In this document: positions 52,096 to 61,026 of the stretch, piece after piece | How positions within the stretch are numbered: position 1 is the first letter of the stretch | Layout of the letters: each line of letters opens with the position of its first letter | From: an uncultured bacterium | GTDB taxonomy: Bacteria > Verrucomicrobiota > Kiritimatiellia > RFP12 > UBA1067 | DNA: 64,000 bases | Assembly: GCA_902800055.1 (NCBI GenBank) | Contig: CADCCW010000004.1 | Span: forward strand, 16,899 to 80,898 | Direction: 5' to 3' | Program-made: the position numbers and the translations under genes | Notes under the pieces: generated by a model | The model's database searches: none | Seen by the model: the letters and a program-made list of their open reading frames with translations, nothing else | What the model was told of the DNA's origin: nothing

Positions 52096-53405
52096 AGGGA
52101 CGCGTCTCGGTAGCGCTCGGCTTCCTCGCGCTGATCTTCGTCGGCGCGGTCGTGCTGGCCGCCCCGTTCTCCCGCGCCGACGGCGCCTGGGGCGACCCGG
52201 TGGTCTCGCTCTTCACCGCCTGCTCGGCGGTCTGCGTGACCGGCCTCACCGTGGTGGACATCGCCGCGGAGTTCTCCCGCACCGGACAGATCGTGCTGCT
52301 CGTCCTCGTCGAGGTCGGCTGCCTCGGCCTCATGACCTGCGGCACCTTCCTCCTCATCGCGATCGGACGCCGCCTCTCGCTCGCCCGCGAGTTCTCGCTC
52401 ATGAACGCCTACGGCGTCGCCCAGATCCAGGGCCTCAAGGGGCTGATCTGCTGGACCGTCGGCTCGATGCTCGCCGTCGAGGGGATTGGCGCGGCGCTCC
52501 TCTACCTGCGCATCGGCGACGTCTACCGCAGCATCTTCTACTCCGCGATGAGCTTCTGCAATGCCGGCTTCAGCGTCGACCCCGGCTCGATCGCCGTCTT
52601 CGCCGGCGACCCCTGGGTAGTCTTCATCCTCGCGGGGGAGACGATCCTCGGCGGCATCGGGTTCCTCGTGCTCTACAACTTCTGCACCTGCTTCCTCGGC
52701 CGCCGGCGCGGCGCCCCGCGCGGCAAGCTTTCGCTCCACGCCCGCGTCGTCCTGCGCCTCACCGCCTACCTGCTCGTGCTCGCCTTCGCCTTCTTCCTCG
52801 TCGCGGAGTGGAACGGCGCGCTCGCCCCCTACCACGGCGCCCAGCGCTGGTGGGTGGCGTTCTACCAGGCCGTCACCCCGCGCACCTGCGGCTTCTGTAT
52901 CATCCCCACCGAGTCGCTCCGACCCATCACCCGCCTCGTCTACGAGGCGCTGATGTTCGTCGGCGGTGCGCCCGGCTCCGCCGCCGCCGGCATGAAGGTT
53001 ACCACTTTCGCCGTGCTCGTCTACACCCTGCTCGCGATGTGCCGCGGCGAGCAGGAGACCACGCTCGACCACCGCATCGTCCCGGCCGAGATCGTGCGCG
53101 AGTCGATCGTCATCTTCATGGCCCTCGTCGGCTTCATCGTGCTCGTCACCGGCGCGCTCTTCATCACCGAGGACATGTCCGCCGACACCCCGGAGCGCCT
53201 CTTCTTCGAGGCCGTCTCCGCCGTCACCACCACCGGACTCTCCGTCGCCGACACCACCCCGAGCCTCTCATTCGCCGGACGCTGCGTCGTCATGGTCGCC
53301 ATGTTCATAGGCCGCCTCGGCGCGCTTTCGGTGGTAATGCTGATCGGCGACCGCGAATCGAAGCGCCACGTCCGCTTCCCCACTGGCGAACTGGTGGTGG
53401 GATAG
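52092..53405 (+). CDS. TrkH/KtrB-type potassium uptake channel subunit
   Basis: The 437-residue membrane protein carries the four pore loops of the superfamily, each with its filter glycine: SAVCVTGLTV, MSFCNAGFSV, TPRTCGFCII and SAVTTTGLSV, set among about eight to ten membrane helices. The compact length and C-terminus favour KtrB over TrkH. Translation starts at GTG 52092, inside the tatC stop. No TrkA/KtrA gating subunit is next to it, so the partner must be encoded elsewhere. Confidence 0.9.
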   Translation: MKGRVSVALGFLALIFVGAVVLAAPFSRADGAWGDPVVSLFTACSAVCVTGLTVVDIAAEFSRTGQIVLLVLVEVGCLGLMTCGTFLLIAIGRRLSLAREFSLMNAYGVAQIQGLKGLICWTVGSMLAVEGIGAALLYLRIGDVYRSIFYSAMSFCNAGFSVDPGSIAVFAGDPWVVFILAGETILGGIGFLVLYNFCTCFLGRRRGAPRGKLSLHARVVLRLTAYLLVLAFAFFLVAEWNGALAPYHGAQRWWVAFYQAVTPRTCGFCIIPTESLRPITRLVYEALMFVGGAPGSAAAGMKVTTFAVLVYTLLAMCRGEQETTLDHRIVPAEIVRESIVIFMALVGFIVLVTGALFITEDMSADTPERLFFEAVSAVTTTGLSVADTTPSLSFAGRCVVMVAMFIGRLGALSVVMLIGDRESKRHVRFPTGELVVG

Positions 53406-53441
53406 TCGCCGACAAGGCGCCGTCCGCTGCGCGGCGAATTA

Positions 53442-53450
53442 TGGTATAAT
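53442..53450 (+). promoter_or_regulatory. Extended -10 promoter of the rho operon
   Basis: TGGTATAAT preceded by TTA, identical in context to the mutM and pal promoters. The start site should be near 53457. A TCGCCG/CGGCGA inverted repeat (53406-53437) lies just upstream. Confidence 0.7.
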
Positions 53451-53473
53451 ACACAGCAAAGCATTTTTTGAAT

Positions 53474-53522
53474 GCCGATTGCCGACGATCCGCTGATGCG
53501 CGACACGCGACAGGCGTCAAGG
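53474..53522. repeat. Heptad micro-repeat in the rho leader
   Basis: Seven 7-bp units in register (GCCGATT, GCCGACG, ATCCGCT, GATGCGC, GACACGC, GACAGGC, GTCAAGG). Its reverse complement matches the GTCGCCT/GTCGCGC heptads inside uvrA at 56890. Confidence 0.7.
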
Positions 53523-53558
53523 CGATTTCCAAAACAACCCCAAACCCCAAAACCCGAC

Positions 53559-55088
53559 ATGTCTGATGAACTAGATGTTTTCGCGGGCGCAGTGCCGCCC
53601 AAGGGCGGCGCCCGCCAAAACGGCCAGGCGAAGCCCAGGCAGTACCGCACGTTCAAGAAGTTCAACCGCACGCCCGGCCAGGCGAAACCCAACGGCTCCC
53701 CAATCCGCGGGGCGAACGGCGAGGAGTCGGTGAATCCCCTCCTCAACGCGCCGCTTCCGCCCGAGCCCGTCGCCGCGGATGCAGCGCCGGCCGTCAACCC
53801 CAACCGCAACCCAGATCTGCCCGAGTATCGCCTCGCCGACATCCAGACCTGGCCGGCGCCCGCCATCGTCGAGCGGATGATGCCAGGCGCCGACCCCGAG
53901 GAGCTCGGCTCCTACCGCAAGCACGAGCTCATCTTCGCGGCAATCCGCTCCTACCTCGCCCGCGGCGGCGCGGTGCTCGCCTCCGGCTGCCTGGAGATCG
54001 TGCGCGAGGGCCACGGCTTCCTGCGCTCCGCGAAGAACAACTTCCTCGCCTGCCCCGAGGACGTGTTCGTCACCCAGCAGCAGATCCGCCGCCACGCGCT
54101 CCGCACCGGCGACATCGTCGAGGGACCGGTGCGCGACCCGCGCGACCGCGACCGCTTCTTCTGCCTCGGCGCCGTGGTCTCGGTAAACGGCAAGGAGCCG
54201 TCCGCCGCCGCGCGCGTCATCCACTTCGAGAACCTCACCGCCACCTTTCCGACGCGCCGGATAATCCTCGAGACCGACCCCAAGGAGCTCTCCACCCGCG
54301 TCGTCGACCTCTTCACGCCCATCGGCTTCGGCCAGCGCGGCCTCATCATCGCGCCGCCGCGCGTGGGCAAGACCGTCCTCCTCCAGAAGATGGCCAACGC
54401 CATCTCGAAGAACCATCCCGAGGCGATGCTCATCATCCTGCTCATCGACGAGCGCCCGGAGGAGGTCACCGACATGCAGCGCAACACGAAGGCGATGGTG
54501 CTCTCCTCCACCTTCGACGAGGAGCCGCAGCACCATGTCAACGTCACCGAGATGGTGCTCGAGATGTCCAAGCGCCAGGTGGAGAACGGCCGCGACGTGA
54601 TCATCCTCATGGACTCGCTGACGCGCATGGCCCGCGCCTACAACACGGTGCAGCCGCACTCCGGCAAGATCCTCACCGGCGGCGTCGACGCGCTCGCGAT
54701 GCACCGCCCCAAGCGCTTCTTCGGCGCGGCCCGCAACATCGAGGGCGGCGGCTCGCTCACCATCATCGCGACCGGCCTCGTCGACACCGGCTCGCGCATG
54801 GACGAGGTGATCTTCGAGGAGTTCAAGGGCACCGGCAACATGGAGATCGTGCTCGACCGCGGCCTCGCCGACAAGCGCATCTTCCCGGCGATCGACATCG
54901 AGAAGTCCGGCACCCGCAAGGAGGACCTCCTCCTCGACCCGCTCGAGCTCGAGAAGACCTGGGCGCTCCGGCGCTACCTCGCCTCCGCCGGCTCCGAAAG
55001 CGCCATGAAGTCGGTGCTGAACTCGCTCAAGAAAACCCAGTCGAACCCGCAGTTCCTGCTCGCGCTCGACCTGAAGAACCTGCAGTAG
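53559..55088 (+). CDS. rho: Transcription termination factor Rho
   Basis: Hexameric RNA helicase that ends transcription. Numbering from the ATG at 53559 (509 residues): a disordered basic N-terminal extension (about 1-90), a Rho N-terminal segment, a cold-shock RNA-binding domain ([20 protein letters not shown]), and the ATPase core with Walker [22 protein letters not shown], the Q-loop region [11 protein letters not shown] and the R-loop LTGGVD. E. coli has PPKAGKT, so the lysine before the loop is Arg here. An in-frame ATG at 53472 would add 29 residues encoded largely by the heptad repeat and other non-conserved sequence, so I prefer 53559, though neither has a ribosome-binding site. uvrA follows after 3 nt. 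Confidence 0.93.
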   Translation: MSDELDVFAGAVPPKGGARQNGQAKPRQYRTFKKFNRTPGQAKPNGSPIRGANGEESVNPLLNAPLPPEPVAADAAPAVNPNRNPDLPEYRLADIQTWPAPAIVERMMPGADPEELGSYRKHELIFAAIRSYLARGGAVLASGCLEIVREGHGFLRSAKNNFLACPEDVFVTQQQIRRHALRTGDIVEGPVRDPRDRDRFFCLGAVVSVNGKEPSAAARVIHFENLTATFPTRRIILETDPKELSTRVVDLFTPIGFGQRGLIIAPPRVGKTVLLQKMANAISKNHPEAMLIILLIDERPEEVTDMQRNTKAMVLSSTFDEEPQHHVNVTEMVLEMSKRQVENGRDVIILMDSLTRMARAYNTVQPHSGKILTGGVDALAMHRPKRFFGAARNIEGGGSLTIIATGLVDTGSRMDEVIFEEFKGTGNMEIVLDRGLADKRIFPAIDIEKSGTRKEDLLLDPLELEKTWALRRYLASAGSESAMKSVLNSLKKTQSNPQFLLALDLKNLQ

Positions 55089-55091
55089 ACG

Positions 55092-57941
55092 ATGGACATC
55101 CCCATCAGGAACGCGAAGGTCCACAACCTCAAGGGCGTGGACGTCGTCATTCCCCGCGACTCGCTCACCGTGGTCACCGGGCTCTCCGGCTCGGGCAAGT
55201 CGTCCCTCGCCTTCGACACCCTCTACGCCGAAGGTCAGCGCCGCTACGTCGAGTCGCTCTCCGCCTACGCGCGGCAGTTCCTCGACCGGATGCAGAAGCC
55301 GGACGTCGAGCGCATCGAGGGCCTGTCGCCCGCGATCTCGATCGAGCAGCGCACCACCAGCGGCAACCCGCGCTCGATCGTCGCCACCGTCACCGAGATC
55401 CACGACTACCTGCGCATCCTCTACGGGTCGGCGGCGACGCCCCACTGCCCGAAGTGTGGCCGGCCGGTGACGAAGCAGTCGGCCGAGCAGATCGTGGACA
55501 CCCTCGCCGCCGGGGAGCCGGGACGGATAATCCTCTACGCGCCGGTCGTCAAGGGCAAGAAGGGACGCCACGAGGAGACGATCGCCGCGCTCGCGCGCGG
55601 CGGCTTCGCCCGCGTGCGCGTCGACGGTGCGGTGTGTCCGATTGAGGAAGTCCCCGCGCTCGACAAGAAGAAGGCCCACACGATCGACGTCGTCGTGGAC
55701 CGCCTCGCGCTCCCCTGCGAGCGCACCCGCCTCACCGACTCCGTCGAGCTGGCGCTGAAGACCGGCAAGGGCGTGATGGAGGTGGAGTGGCTCTCCGGCG
55801 GGACGCGGCGCGTGTTCAGCGAGCTCAATGCCTGCGTCGACTGCGGGCTCTCCTTCGACGAATTGAAGCCGCGGTCGTTCTCCTTCAACTCGCCCTACGG
55901 CGCGTGCCCGACCTGCTCCGGCCTCGGCCACCTCTACTACTTCGACGAGGAGCTGGTGGTGCCCGACCGCACGCTCCCCCTGCGCGAGTGCATCCACCCT
56001 TGGCGCCGCGCCGGACACAACGCGATCATGTACTACAACGCGCTCCTGGAGCAGATTGCGCGCCAGTACAAGGTGAAGCTCTCCACTCCCTACGAAAAGC
56101 TGCCCGCCAAGTTCCGCCACGACCTGATGCACGGGTTCAAGGACGACCTGATTCTGCCCTGGCGCTCCGTCGACCGTCCCTTCGAGGGCGTCCTCGCCAC
56201 GCTGCAGAAGCGGCTCGAGGAGGCGGAGGACGAGGAGACGCGCGCGAAGTGGGAGGCGTACCAGAGCTACCGCACCTGCCCGACCTGCCACGGCGCCCGC
56301 CTCAACGAATTCTCCCGCGCCGCCACCGTCGCGGACAAGACCATCGTCGAGGTGATGGCGATGCCGGTCGGCGAGGCCCTGGCCTTCTTCCAGGGAGTTG
56401 GGAAAGGGACGAAAGGGACAGAAGGGACGAAAGGGACGGGAAGCGGAGTGATGGCGGGCTTGGGCGAAATCGTGGCGGAGATCTGCCGCCGGCTCCAGTT
56501 TCTGCTTGACGTTGGCCTCGACTATCTCACTCTCGACCGCGCGGCCTCGTCGCTTTCCGGCGGCGAAATGCAGCGTATCCGCCTGGCAACGCAGATCGGC
56601 TCGGGTCTGACCGGGGTCCTCTACGTTCTCGACGAGCCGACGATCGGACTCCACCCGCGGGACAACGAGCGGCTTATCTCCGCGCTGAAAGGACTCCGCG
56701 ACCGCGGCAACACCGTTGTCGTCGTCGAGCACGACGAGGAGATGATGCGCGCGGCCGACTGGATCGTCGACCTCGGTCCCGGCGCCGGACGCGAAGGCGG
56801 CCGAATTATGTACCAGGGCCCGTTCAAGGGCCTCCTCAAGGCGAAGTCTCTCACCGCCGACTACCTGACCGGCCGAAAAAAAGTTGAAGGTCGCCTGTCG
56901 CCTGTCGCGCGTCATGCGTCATGCGACACGCCCCCAACTCACAACTCACAACTCACAACTCGCTACTTTCTCACCATCTCCGGCTGCCGCGAGCACAACC
57001 TTAAGAACATCACCGCGCACTTCCCCGTCGGCGCGTTCACGGTGGTAACCGGCGTCTCCGGCTCCGGCAAGTCGACGCTCGTCGACGAGACGCTCAAGCG
57101 TGCGCTCATGCGCCGCTTCTACCGCTCGCGGGAGACGCCGGGGAAGTTCGCGAAGCTTACCGGCGCGGAGAACTTCGACAAGGTCGTCGAGATCGACCAG
57201 TCTCCGATCGGCCGCACCCCGCGCTCCAATCCCGCCACCTACGTCGGCTTCTTCTCCGAGATCCGCGAGCTCTTCGCCAAGACCGAGGCGGCGCGCGCGC
57301 GCGGCTACACCGCGGGGCGCTTCTCCTTCAACGTCAAGGGCGGGCGCTGCGAGGTCTGCGGCGGCGACGGCGTGCGCAAGCTGGAGATGAGCTTCCTACC
57401 CGACGTCTACGTCACCTGCGAGCAGTGCGGTGGACGCCGCTTCAACGCCGAGACGCTGGAAGTTTCCTACGCCGGCAGGAACATCGCCGACGTCCTGGCG
57501 ATGACCGTCGCCGAGGCGAAGGACTTCTTCGCGAAGATCCCCTCGCTCGCACGGAAGCTCGCCACCCTCGACGACGTCGGCCTCGGCTACATCCAGCTCG
57601 GGCAGAGCGCCACCACCCTCTCGGGCGGCGAGGCCCAGCGCATCAAGCTCGCAACCGAGCTTTCGCGGCGTTCGACCGGGCGCACGCTCTACCTCCTCGA
57701 CGAGCCCACCACCGGGCTCCACTTCGACGACGTCGCCAAGCTGATGAAGCTTCTCCTGCGCCTCCGGGACCAGGGCAACACGGTGATCGTGATCGAGCAC
57801 AACACCGACGTCATGAAGTGCGCCGACTGGATCGTCGACCTCGGCCCAGGCGGCGGCGACGCCGGTGGCCGCGTCGTCTGCGAAGGCCCGATCGACCAGG
57901 TCCGCACCTGCAAGGAGTCCTTCACCGCCAAATACCTCTAA
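55092..57941 (+). CDS. uvrA: UvrABC excision nuclease subunit A
   Basis: DNA-damage sensor of nucleotide excision repair. The 949-residue protein has two ABC ATPase halves: Walker [16 protein letters not shown] near residue 30, signature [12 protein letters not shown] and [11 protein letters not shown] in half one, [17 protein letters not shown] near 650, and [12 protein letters not shown] with [11 protein letters not shown] in half two. Zinc-finger cysteines ([24 protein letters not shown]) are present. Two low-complexity inserts encoded by micro-repeats break conserved regions: [14 protein letters not shown] (about residues 437-450) and a 9-10 heptad block near residues 600-624 between the halves. 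Catalytic motifs are intact, so activity is expected. Confidence 0.96.
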   Translation: MDIPIRNAKVHNLKGVDVVIPRDSLTVVTGLSGSGKSSLAFDTLYAEGQRRYVESLSAYARQFLDRMQKPDVERIEGLSPAISIEQRTTSGNPRSIVATVTEIHDYLRILYGSAATPHCPKCGRPVTKQSAEQIVDTLAAGEPGRIILYAPVVKGKKGRHEETIAALARGGFARVRVDGAVCPIEEVPALDKKKAHTIDVVVDRLALPCERTRLTDSVELALKTGKGVMEVEWLSGGTRRVFSELNACVDCGLSFDELKPRSFSFNSPYGACPTCSGLGHLYYFDEELVVPDRTLPLRECIHPWRRAGHNAIMYYNALLEQIARQYKVKLSTPYEKLPAKFRHDLMHGFKDDLILPWRSVDRPFEGVLATLQKRLEEAEDEETRAKWEAYQSYRTCPTCHGARLNEFSRAATVADKTIVEVMAMPVGEALAFFQGVGKGTKGTEGTKGTGSGVMAGLGEIVAEICRRLQFLLDVGLDYLTLDRAASSLSGGEMQRIRLATQIGSGLTGVLYVLDEPTIGLHPRDNERLISALKGLRDRGNTVVVVEHDEEMMRAADWIVDLGPGAGREGGRIMYQGPFKGLLKAKSLTADYLTGRKKVEGRLSPVARHASCDTPPTHNSQLTTRYFLTISGCREHNLKNITAHFPVGAFTVVTGVSGSGKSTLVDETLKRALMRRFYRSRETPGKFAKLTGAENFDKVVEIDQSPIGRTPRSNPATYVGFFSEIRELFAKTEAARARGYTAGRFSFNVKGGRCEVCGGDGVRKLEMSFLPDVYVTCEQCGGRRFNAETLEVSYAGRNIADVLAMTVAEAKDFFAKIPSLARKLATLDDVGLGYIQLGQSATTLSGGEAQRIKLATELSRRSTGRTLYLLDEPTTGLHFDDVAKLMKLLLRLRDQGNTVIVIEHNTDVMKCADWIVDLGPGGGDAGGRVVCEGPIDQVRTCKESFTAKYL
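56406..56441 (+). repeat. In-frame 9-bp micro-repeat in uvrA
   Basis: Four units (GGGACGAAA, GGGACAGAA, GGGACGAAA, GGGACGGGA) at an exact 9-bp period encode a [16 protein letters not shown] linker at a site where typical UvrA has a non-repetitive helix-rich segment before the GLDYLTLDR motif. Confidence 0.9.
56890..56962 (+). repeat. In-frame heptad arrays in uvrA
   Basis: Six heptads (GTCGCCT, GTCGCCT, GTCGCGC, GTCATGC, GTCATGC, GACACGC; 56890-56931) and, 3 nt later, four more (CAACTCA x3, CAACTCG; 56935-56962). They encode the low-complexity bridge between the two ATPase halves. Confidence 0.92.
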
Positions 57942-57949
57942 CCACGAAA

Positions 57950-59536
57950 ATGATCATCATAGCCAACGGAACGATAGTAGACGGCACCGGGAAGGAGTCC
58001 TTCCCAGGCGATGTGGTAGTTGAAGGCGACCGGATCGCCGATGTCGTGCGTGGCGGCATGGCGACCAGGGGCGACGCCGAGGTGATCGACGCGCGCGGGT
58101 GCCTGGTCACGCCCGGCTTCGTCGACTCGCACGCACATTCGGACGCGTACCTGGTCCTCGAGCCCGACGCGCCATCGAAGCTTGCGCAGGGCGTCACCAC
58201 CGAAGTGAACGGACAGTGCGGCGGCAGCGCCGCGCCGCGCTACGGCGAGGCGAGGCTCTCCTCCGACTGGGCGTCGCTCCTCGGCGAACGGCTCACCTGG
58301 CGGTCCTTTGCCGAGTACCGCGCGGCGGTGGAGTCCGCCAAGCCCGCCATCAACACCGCCGTGTTCGTGGGGCACAACACGCTGCGCTCGTCGGCGATGG
58401 GATATGCCGCGCGGCCTGCGGAGCCGGACGAGCTCAAACGGATGCAGCGGCTTCTGGAGGAATCGCTGGACGCGGGCGCGTGGGGGCTCACCACCGGGCT
58501 CATCTACCAGCCCGGGCGCTACTCGACGAACGAGGAGGTCGTCGCGCTCGCGAAGGCGGCGGCGGCGAAGGGAGGCTTTTATGCGACGCACATGCGCTCG
58601 GAGGGGGACCAGATCCTCGAGGCGATCGAGGAGGTGATCGACCTCGTCAAGGCGAGCGGAATCCGCGCGGAGATCTCGCACCTCAAGACGAGCGGCGAGC
58701 GCAACTGGCACAAGATCGACGCGGTCCTCGGGCGCATCGACCGCGCCGTCGCGGACGGACTCCTCCTCGGCTCCGACCGCTACCCGTTCTGCGCCGCGGG
58801 GACTGACCTCGACATCGTGCTGCCGGACTGGGCGCAGGAAGGCGCGGCGCCGGCGGAGATGGCGCGGCTCGCAGACCCAGAGGCTCGCGCGCGCATCGTG
58901 GCGGAGCTGGACGCCTCGCCGCGCGACTGGTCGCAGGTGATGATCGGCGGCGCCTGGCATCCCGAGACCAAGACGCTCTGCGGCAAAACGGTTGCGGAAC
59001 TTTGCGACCCTTTGTGTCCTTTGTGGCAAAAAAACAAATCCTCGGCAATTTCCCCTGGTGAACTAATCTGCCGCATCCTCGAGCTTGACCGCTGCCGCAC
59101 CGGCGCGTTCTTCTTCGGGATGAGCGAGGCGAACCTCGACAAGATCCTCGCACGCGAGTGGATCGTCCCCGGCTCCGACGCGTCGCTGCGCGCGCCGTGG
59201 GGTCCGCTCGGCGCCGACCACCCGCACCCGCGCGCCTACGGCACCATGCCGGAGTTCTACCGCCGGCTGCGGGCGCTCGGGGTGCCGCGCGAGGCGGCGG
59301 TGGCGCGCATGACATCGGTGCCGGCGCGGCGGTTCGGGATCCGGGGGCGCGGGACAATCGAGCGCGGCGCTTTCGCGGACATCGCGGTCTGGAGCGAGTC
59401 GGAGTTCCGCTCCCCCGCCACCTACACCGAGCCGCACCGCTTCGCCGAGGGGATGCGGCATGTCCTCGTCAACGGCGCAGTCGCCACGCTGGGCGCCGCC
59501 GCGCGGCGCAACGCCGGAAGGTTCCTCGAAAGATGA
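57950..59536 (+). CDS. N-acyl-D-amino-acid deacylase (amidohydrolase superfamily)
   Basis: Predicted zinc hydrolase releasing D-amino acids from N-acyl-D-amino acids or related peptides. The 528-residue protein has the family start (ANGTIVDGTG), metal ligands in DSHAHSD (about residue 62), the GVTTEVNGQCGGS loop, ATHMRSEGD with a further His, EISHLKTSG, and GSDASLRAPWG near residue 415. The substrate cannot be fixed from sequence; dihydro-orotase- or D-glutamate-type deacylases are alternatives. Near residue 352 a non-conserved CDPLCPLWQKNK segment is encoded by a TTTGCG/TTTGTG micro-repeat and replaces family sequence. The ATG follows uvrA by 8 nt and the stop overlaps tatD by 4 nt. Confidence 0.87.
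   Translation: MIIIANGTIVDGTGKESFPGDVVVEGDRIADVVRGGMATRGDAEVIDARGCLVTPGFVDSHAHSDAYLVLEPDAPSKLAQGVTTEVNGQCGGSAAPRYGEARLSSDWASLLGERLTWRSFAEYRAAVESAKPAINTAVFVGHNTLRSSAMGYAARPAEPDELKRMQRLLEESLDAGAWGLTTGLIYQPGRYSTNEEVVALAKAAAAKGGFYATHMRSEGDQILEAIEEVIDLVKASGIRAEISHLKTSGERNWHKIDAVLGRIDRAVADGLLLGSDRYPFCAAGTDLDIVLPDWAQEGAAPAEMARLADPEARARIVAELDASPRDWSQVMIGGAWHPETKTLCGKTVAELCDPLCPLWQKNKSSAISPGELICRILELDRCRTGAFFFGMSEANLDKILAREWIVPGSDASLRAPWGPLGADHPHPRAYGTMPEFYRRLRALGVPREAAVARMTSVPARRFGIRGRGTIERGAFADIAVWSESEFRSPATYTEPHRFAEGMRHVLVNGAVATLGAAARRNAGRFLER
59001..59028 (+). repeat. In-frame TTTGCG/TTTGTG micro-repeat in the D-aminoacylase gene
   Basis: TTTGCGACC (59001), TTTGTGTCC (59011) and TTTGTGGCA (59020), followed by an A-run. 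This is a close relative of the intergenic element at 47088-47119, including the preceding C and the trailing A-run. Confidence 0.9.
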
Positions 59537-60285
59537 GGCTCTACGACACCCACTGCCACTTCGAGACGGCGTCCCCGGTGGAGATCGCCGCCATCCTGTC
59601 GCGCGCACGCGCGGCGGGCGTCGAGGCGGTGATGGCGGTCGGCGGGAGCCCCGCGCTCAACGCCGCGGCGGAGCTGGCGGCGGAGGTCGCCGCGTCCGGC
59701 GAGGGCATGCCAGCGGTGATCTTCGCCACCGGCCTTGACCGAGATCAGGTCAACGTTTCTCTGTGCCTCTGTGTGAATTCCGAGCACCCCCCACGAGCTG
59801 TCGGCGAGATCGGACTCGACTACCACTACTCGCCCGAGACGCGCGAGGCGCAGCGCGAGCTCTTCGGCGCGCAGCTCGAGGAGGCTGCGAAGCGCAACCT
59901 GCCGGTGATCATCCACACCCGCGAGGCGGACGACGACACGCTCGCGCTGCTGCGCGAGGTTCCGTCCCGCGGCGTGATCCACTGCTACACCGGCACGCCC
60001 GAGGCGGCGAAGGCGTTCCTCGACCTCGGCTTCTACATTTCCTTCTCGGGCATCGTCACCTTCCGTCTGGCGGACAATGTCCGCGCCGCCGCGGCGGTCG
60101 TTCCCGACGACCGCATCCTAATCGAAACCGACTCGCCGTTTCTCGCGCCAGTGCCGCTGCGCGGCAAGGTGAACGAGCCGGCCTTCGTGCGCCACACCTG
60201 CGAATACCTCGCGACGCGGCGCGGCATGGCGGCGGACGACTTCGCGGCGTTGACCTTCGCCAATGCGGAAAGGGCTTTTGCATGA
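59533..60285 (+). CDS. tatD: TatD-family metal-dependent hydrolase/DNase
   Basis: The 250-residue protein keeps all expected metal ligands of the TatD fold: YDTHCHF at the start, GEIGLDYHY (Glu), VIIHTREAD (His), GVIHCYTG (His) and IETDSPFLAP (Asp). Family members are 3'-5' nucleases or deacylases. The usual GVHPH segment after FATG is missing; instead about 20 residues (LDRDQVNVSLCLCVNSEHPP) occupy the space up to AVGEIGLDY, partly encoded by an 8-bp micro-repeat. The start overlaps the upstream stop (ATGA), and the stop overlaps rsmE in the same way. Confidence 0.9.
   Translation: MRLYDTHCHFETASPVEIAAILSRARAAGVEAVMAVGGSPALNAAAELAAEVAASGEGMPAVIFATGLDRDQVNVSLCLCVNSEHPPRAVGEIGLDYHYSPETREAQRELFGAQLEEAAKRNLPVIIHTREADDDTLALLREVPSRGVIHCYTGTPEAAKAFLDLGFYISFSGIVTFRLADNVRAAAAVVPDDRILIETDSPFLAPVPLRGKVNEPAFVRHTCEYLATRRGMAADDFAALTFANAERAFA
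59759..59774 (+). repeat. In-frame 8-bp micro-repeat in tatD
   Basis: CTCTGTGC (59759-59766) and CTCTGTGT (59767-59774), giving SLCLCV in the protein. Only two units, so the evidence is weaker than for the other elements. Confidence 0.6.
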
Positions 60286-61016
60286 ACCGCATTCTCTTCG
60301 AGCCTGATGAGATCGTCGACGGCGTCGCCACCGTCGGCGGCGTGCGCGCCGAACACATCCTCGGCGTCCTCCACGGCGAGGTCGGCCAGCCGCTCAAGAC
60401 CGGAGTGATCGGCGGACTTGCAGGCACCTCCGAGATCGTCGCCGTCTCCGCGCCTGGGGAGACGCCGCGCGTATCCGTGCGCGTCTGCCACGACACGCCA
60501 GCGCCGGCGCCGTGGATCGACCTCGTGCTCGCGCCGCCGCGTCCGCGGGTGATGAAGCGGCTTCTGCCGCAGCTTGCCGCGCTCGGCGTCGGCCGCATCG
60601 TGCTCATTGGCGCGCGCAAGGTGGAGAAGGACTTCTGGGGCGCCACTCTGCTCAAGGAGGAGATCTACCGTCCGCTGCTCGTCGAGGGGCTGATGCAGTG
60701 CGGCTCCACCGTCCTGCCCGAACTGCTGGTCCGCCGCAACTTCCGCCGCTTCCTCGACGAAGAGCTTGACGCGCTCTTCCCCAACAGCGACCGGATCGTA
60801 GCTCATCCCTGTCCAGACGGTTCCGCCACTCCTACTCTCAATGGTCGTCCGCTCGTGGCGATTGGCCCCGAGGGCGGCTGGACCGACAACGAGGTCGAGC
60901 TCCTGGAAGTACATGGCTTCAGGCGCTTTTCCCTCGGTCCGCGGATTCTCCGCACCGACACCGCCACCATCTCCCTTGTCGCCGTTCTCGCCGCAACGAC
61001 GGCGAAAATGCTATAA
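60282..61016 (+). CDS. rsmE: 16S rRNA (uracil(1498)-N(3))-methyltransferase
   Basis: SPOUT-class methyltransferase that modifies U1498 in the decoding region of 16S rRNA. The 244-residue protein has an N-terminal PUA-like part ([13 protein letters not shown]) and the C-terminal knotted domain with [17 protein letters not shown] (about residue 190) and [11 protein letters not shown], the S-adenosylmethionine-binding hallmark of RsmE. The TAA stop (61014-61016) lies inside the TATAAT of the fusA promoter. It is the last gene of the rho operon. Confidence 0.93.
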   Translation: MNRILFEPDEIVDGVATVGGVRAEHILGVLHGEVGQPLKTGVIGGLAGTSEIVAVSAPGETPRVSVRVCHDTPAPAPWIDLVLAPPRPRVMKRLLPQLAALGVGRIVLIGARKVEKDFWGATLLKEEIYRPLLVEGLMQCGSTVLPELLVRRNFRRFLDEELDALFPNSDRIVAHPCPDGSATPTLNGRPLVAIGPEGGWTDNEVELLEVHGFRRFSLGPRILRTDTATISLVAVLAATTAKML

Positions 61017-61017
61017 T
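61009..61017 (+). promoter_or_regulatory. Extended -10 promoter of fusA
   Basis: TGCTATAAT overlaps the rsmE stop codon. The -10 ends 9 nt before the fusA ATG, so transcription should begin at or within about 3 nt of the start codon. Confidence 0.75.
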
Positions 61018-61026
61018 ACGCCTCCA

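Noticed and set aside
53472..53558. Upstream ATG of rho
   Set aside because: The extra 29 residues are largely encoded by a heptad repeat and Pro/Gln/Lys-rich filler with no Rho similarity; kept only as an alternative start.
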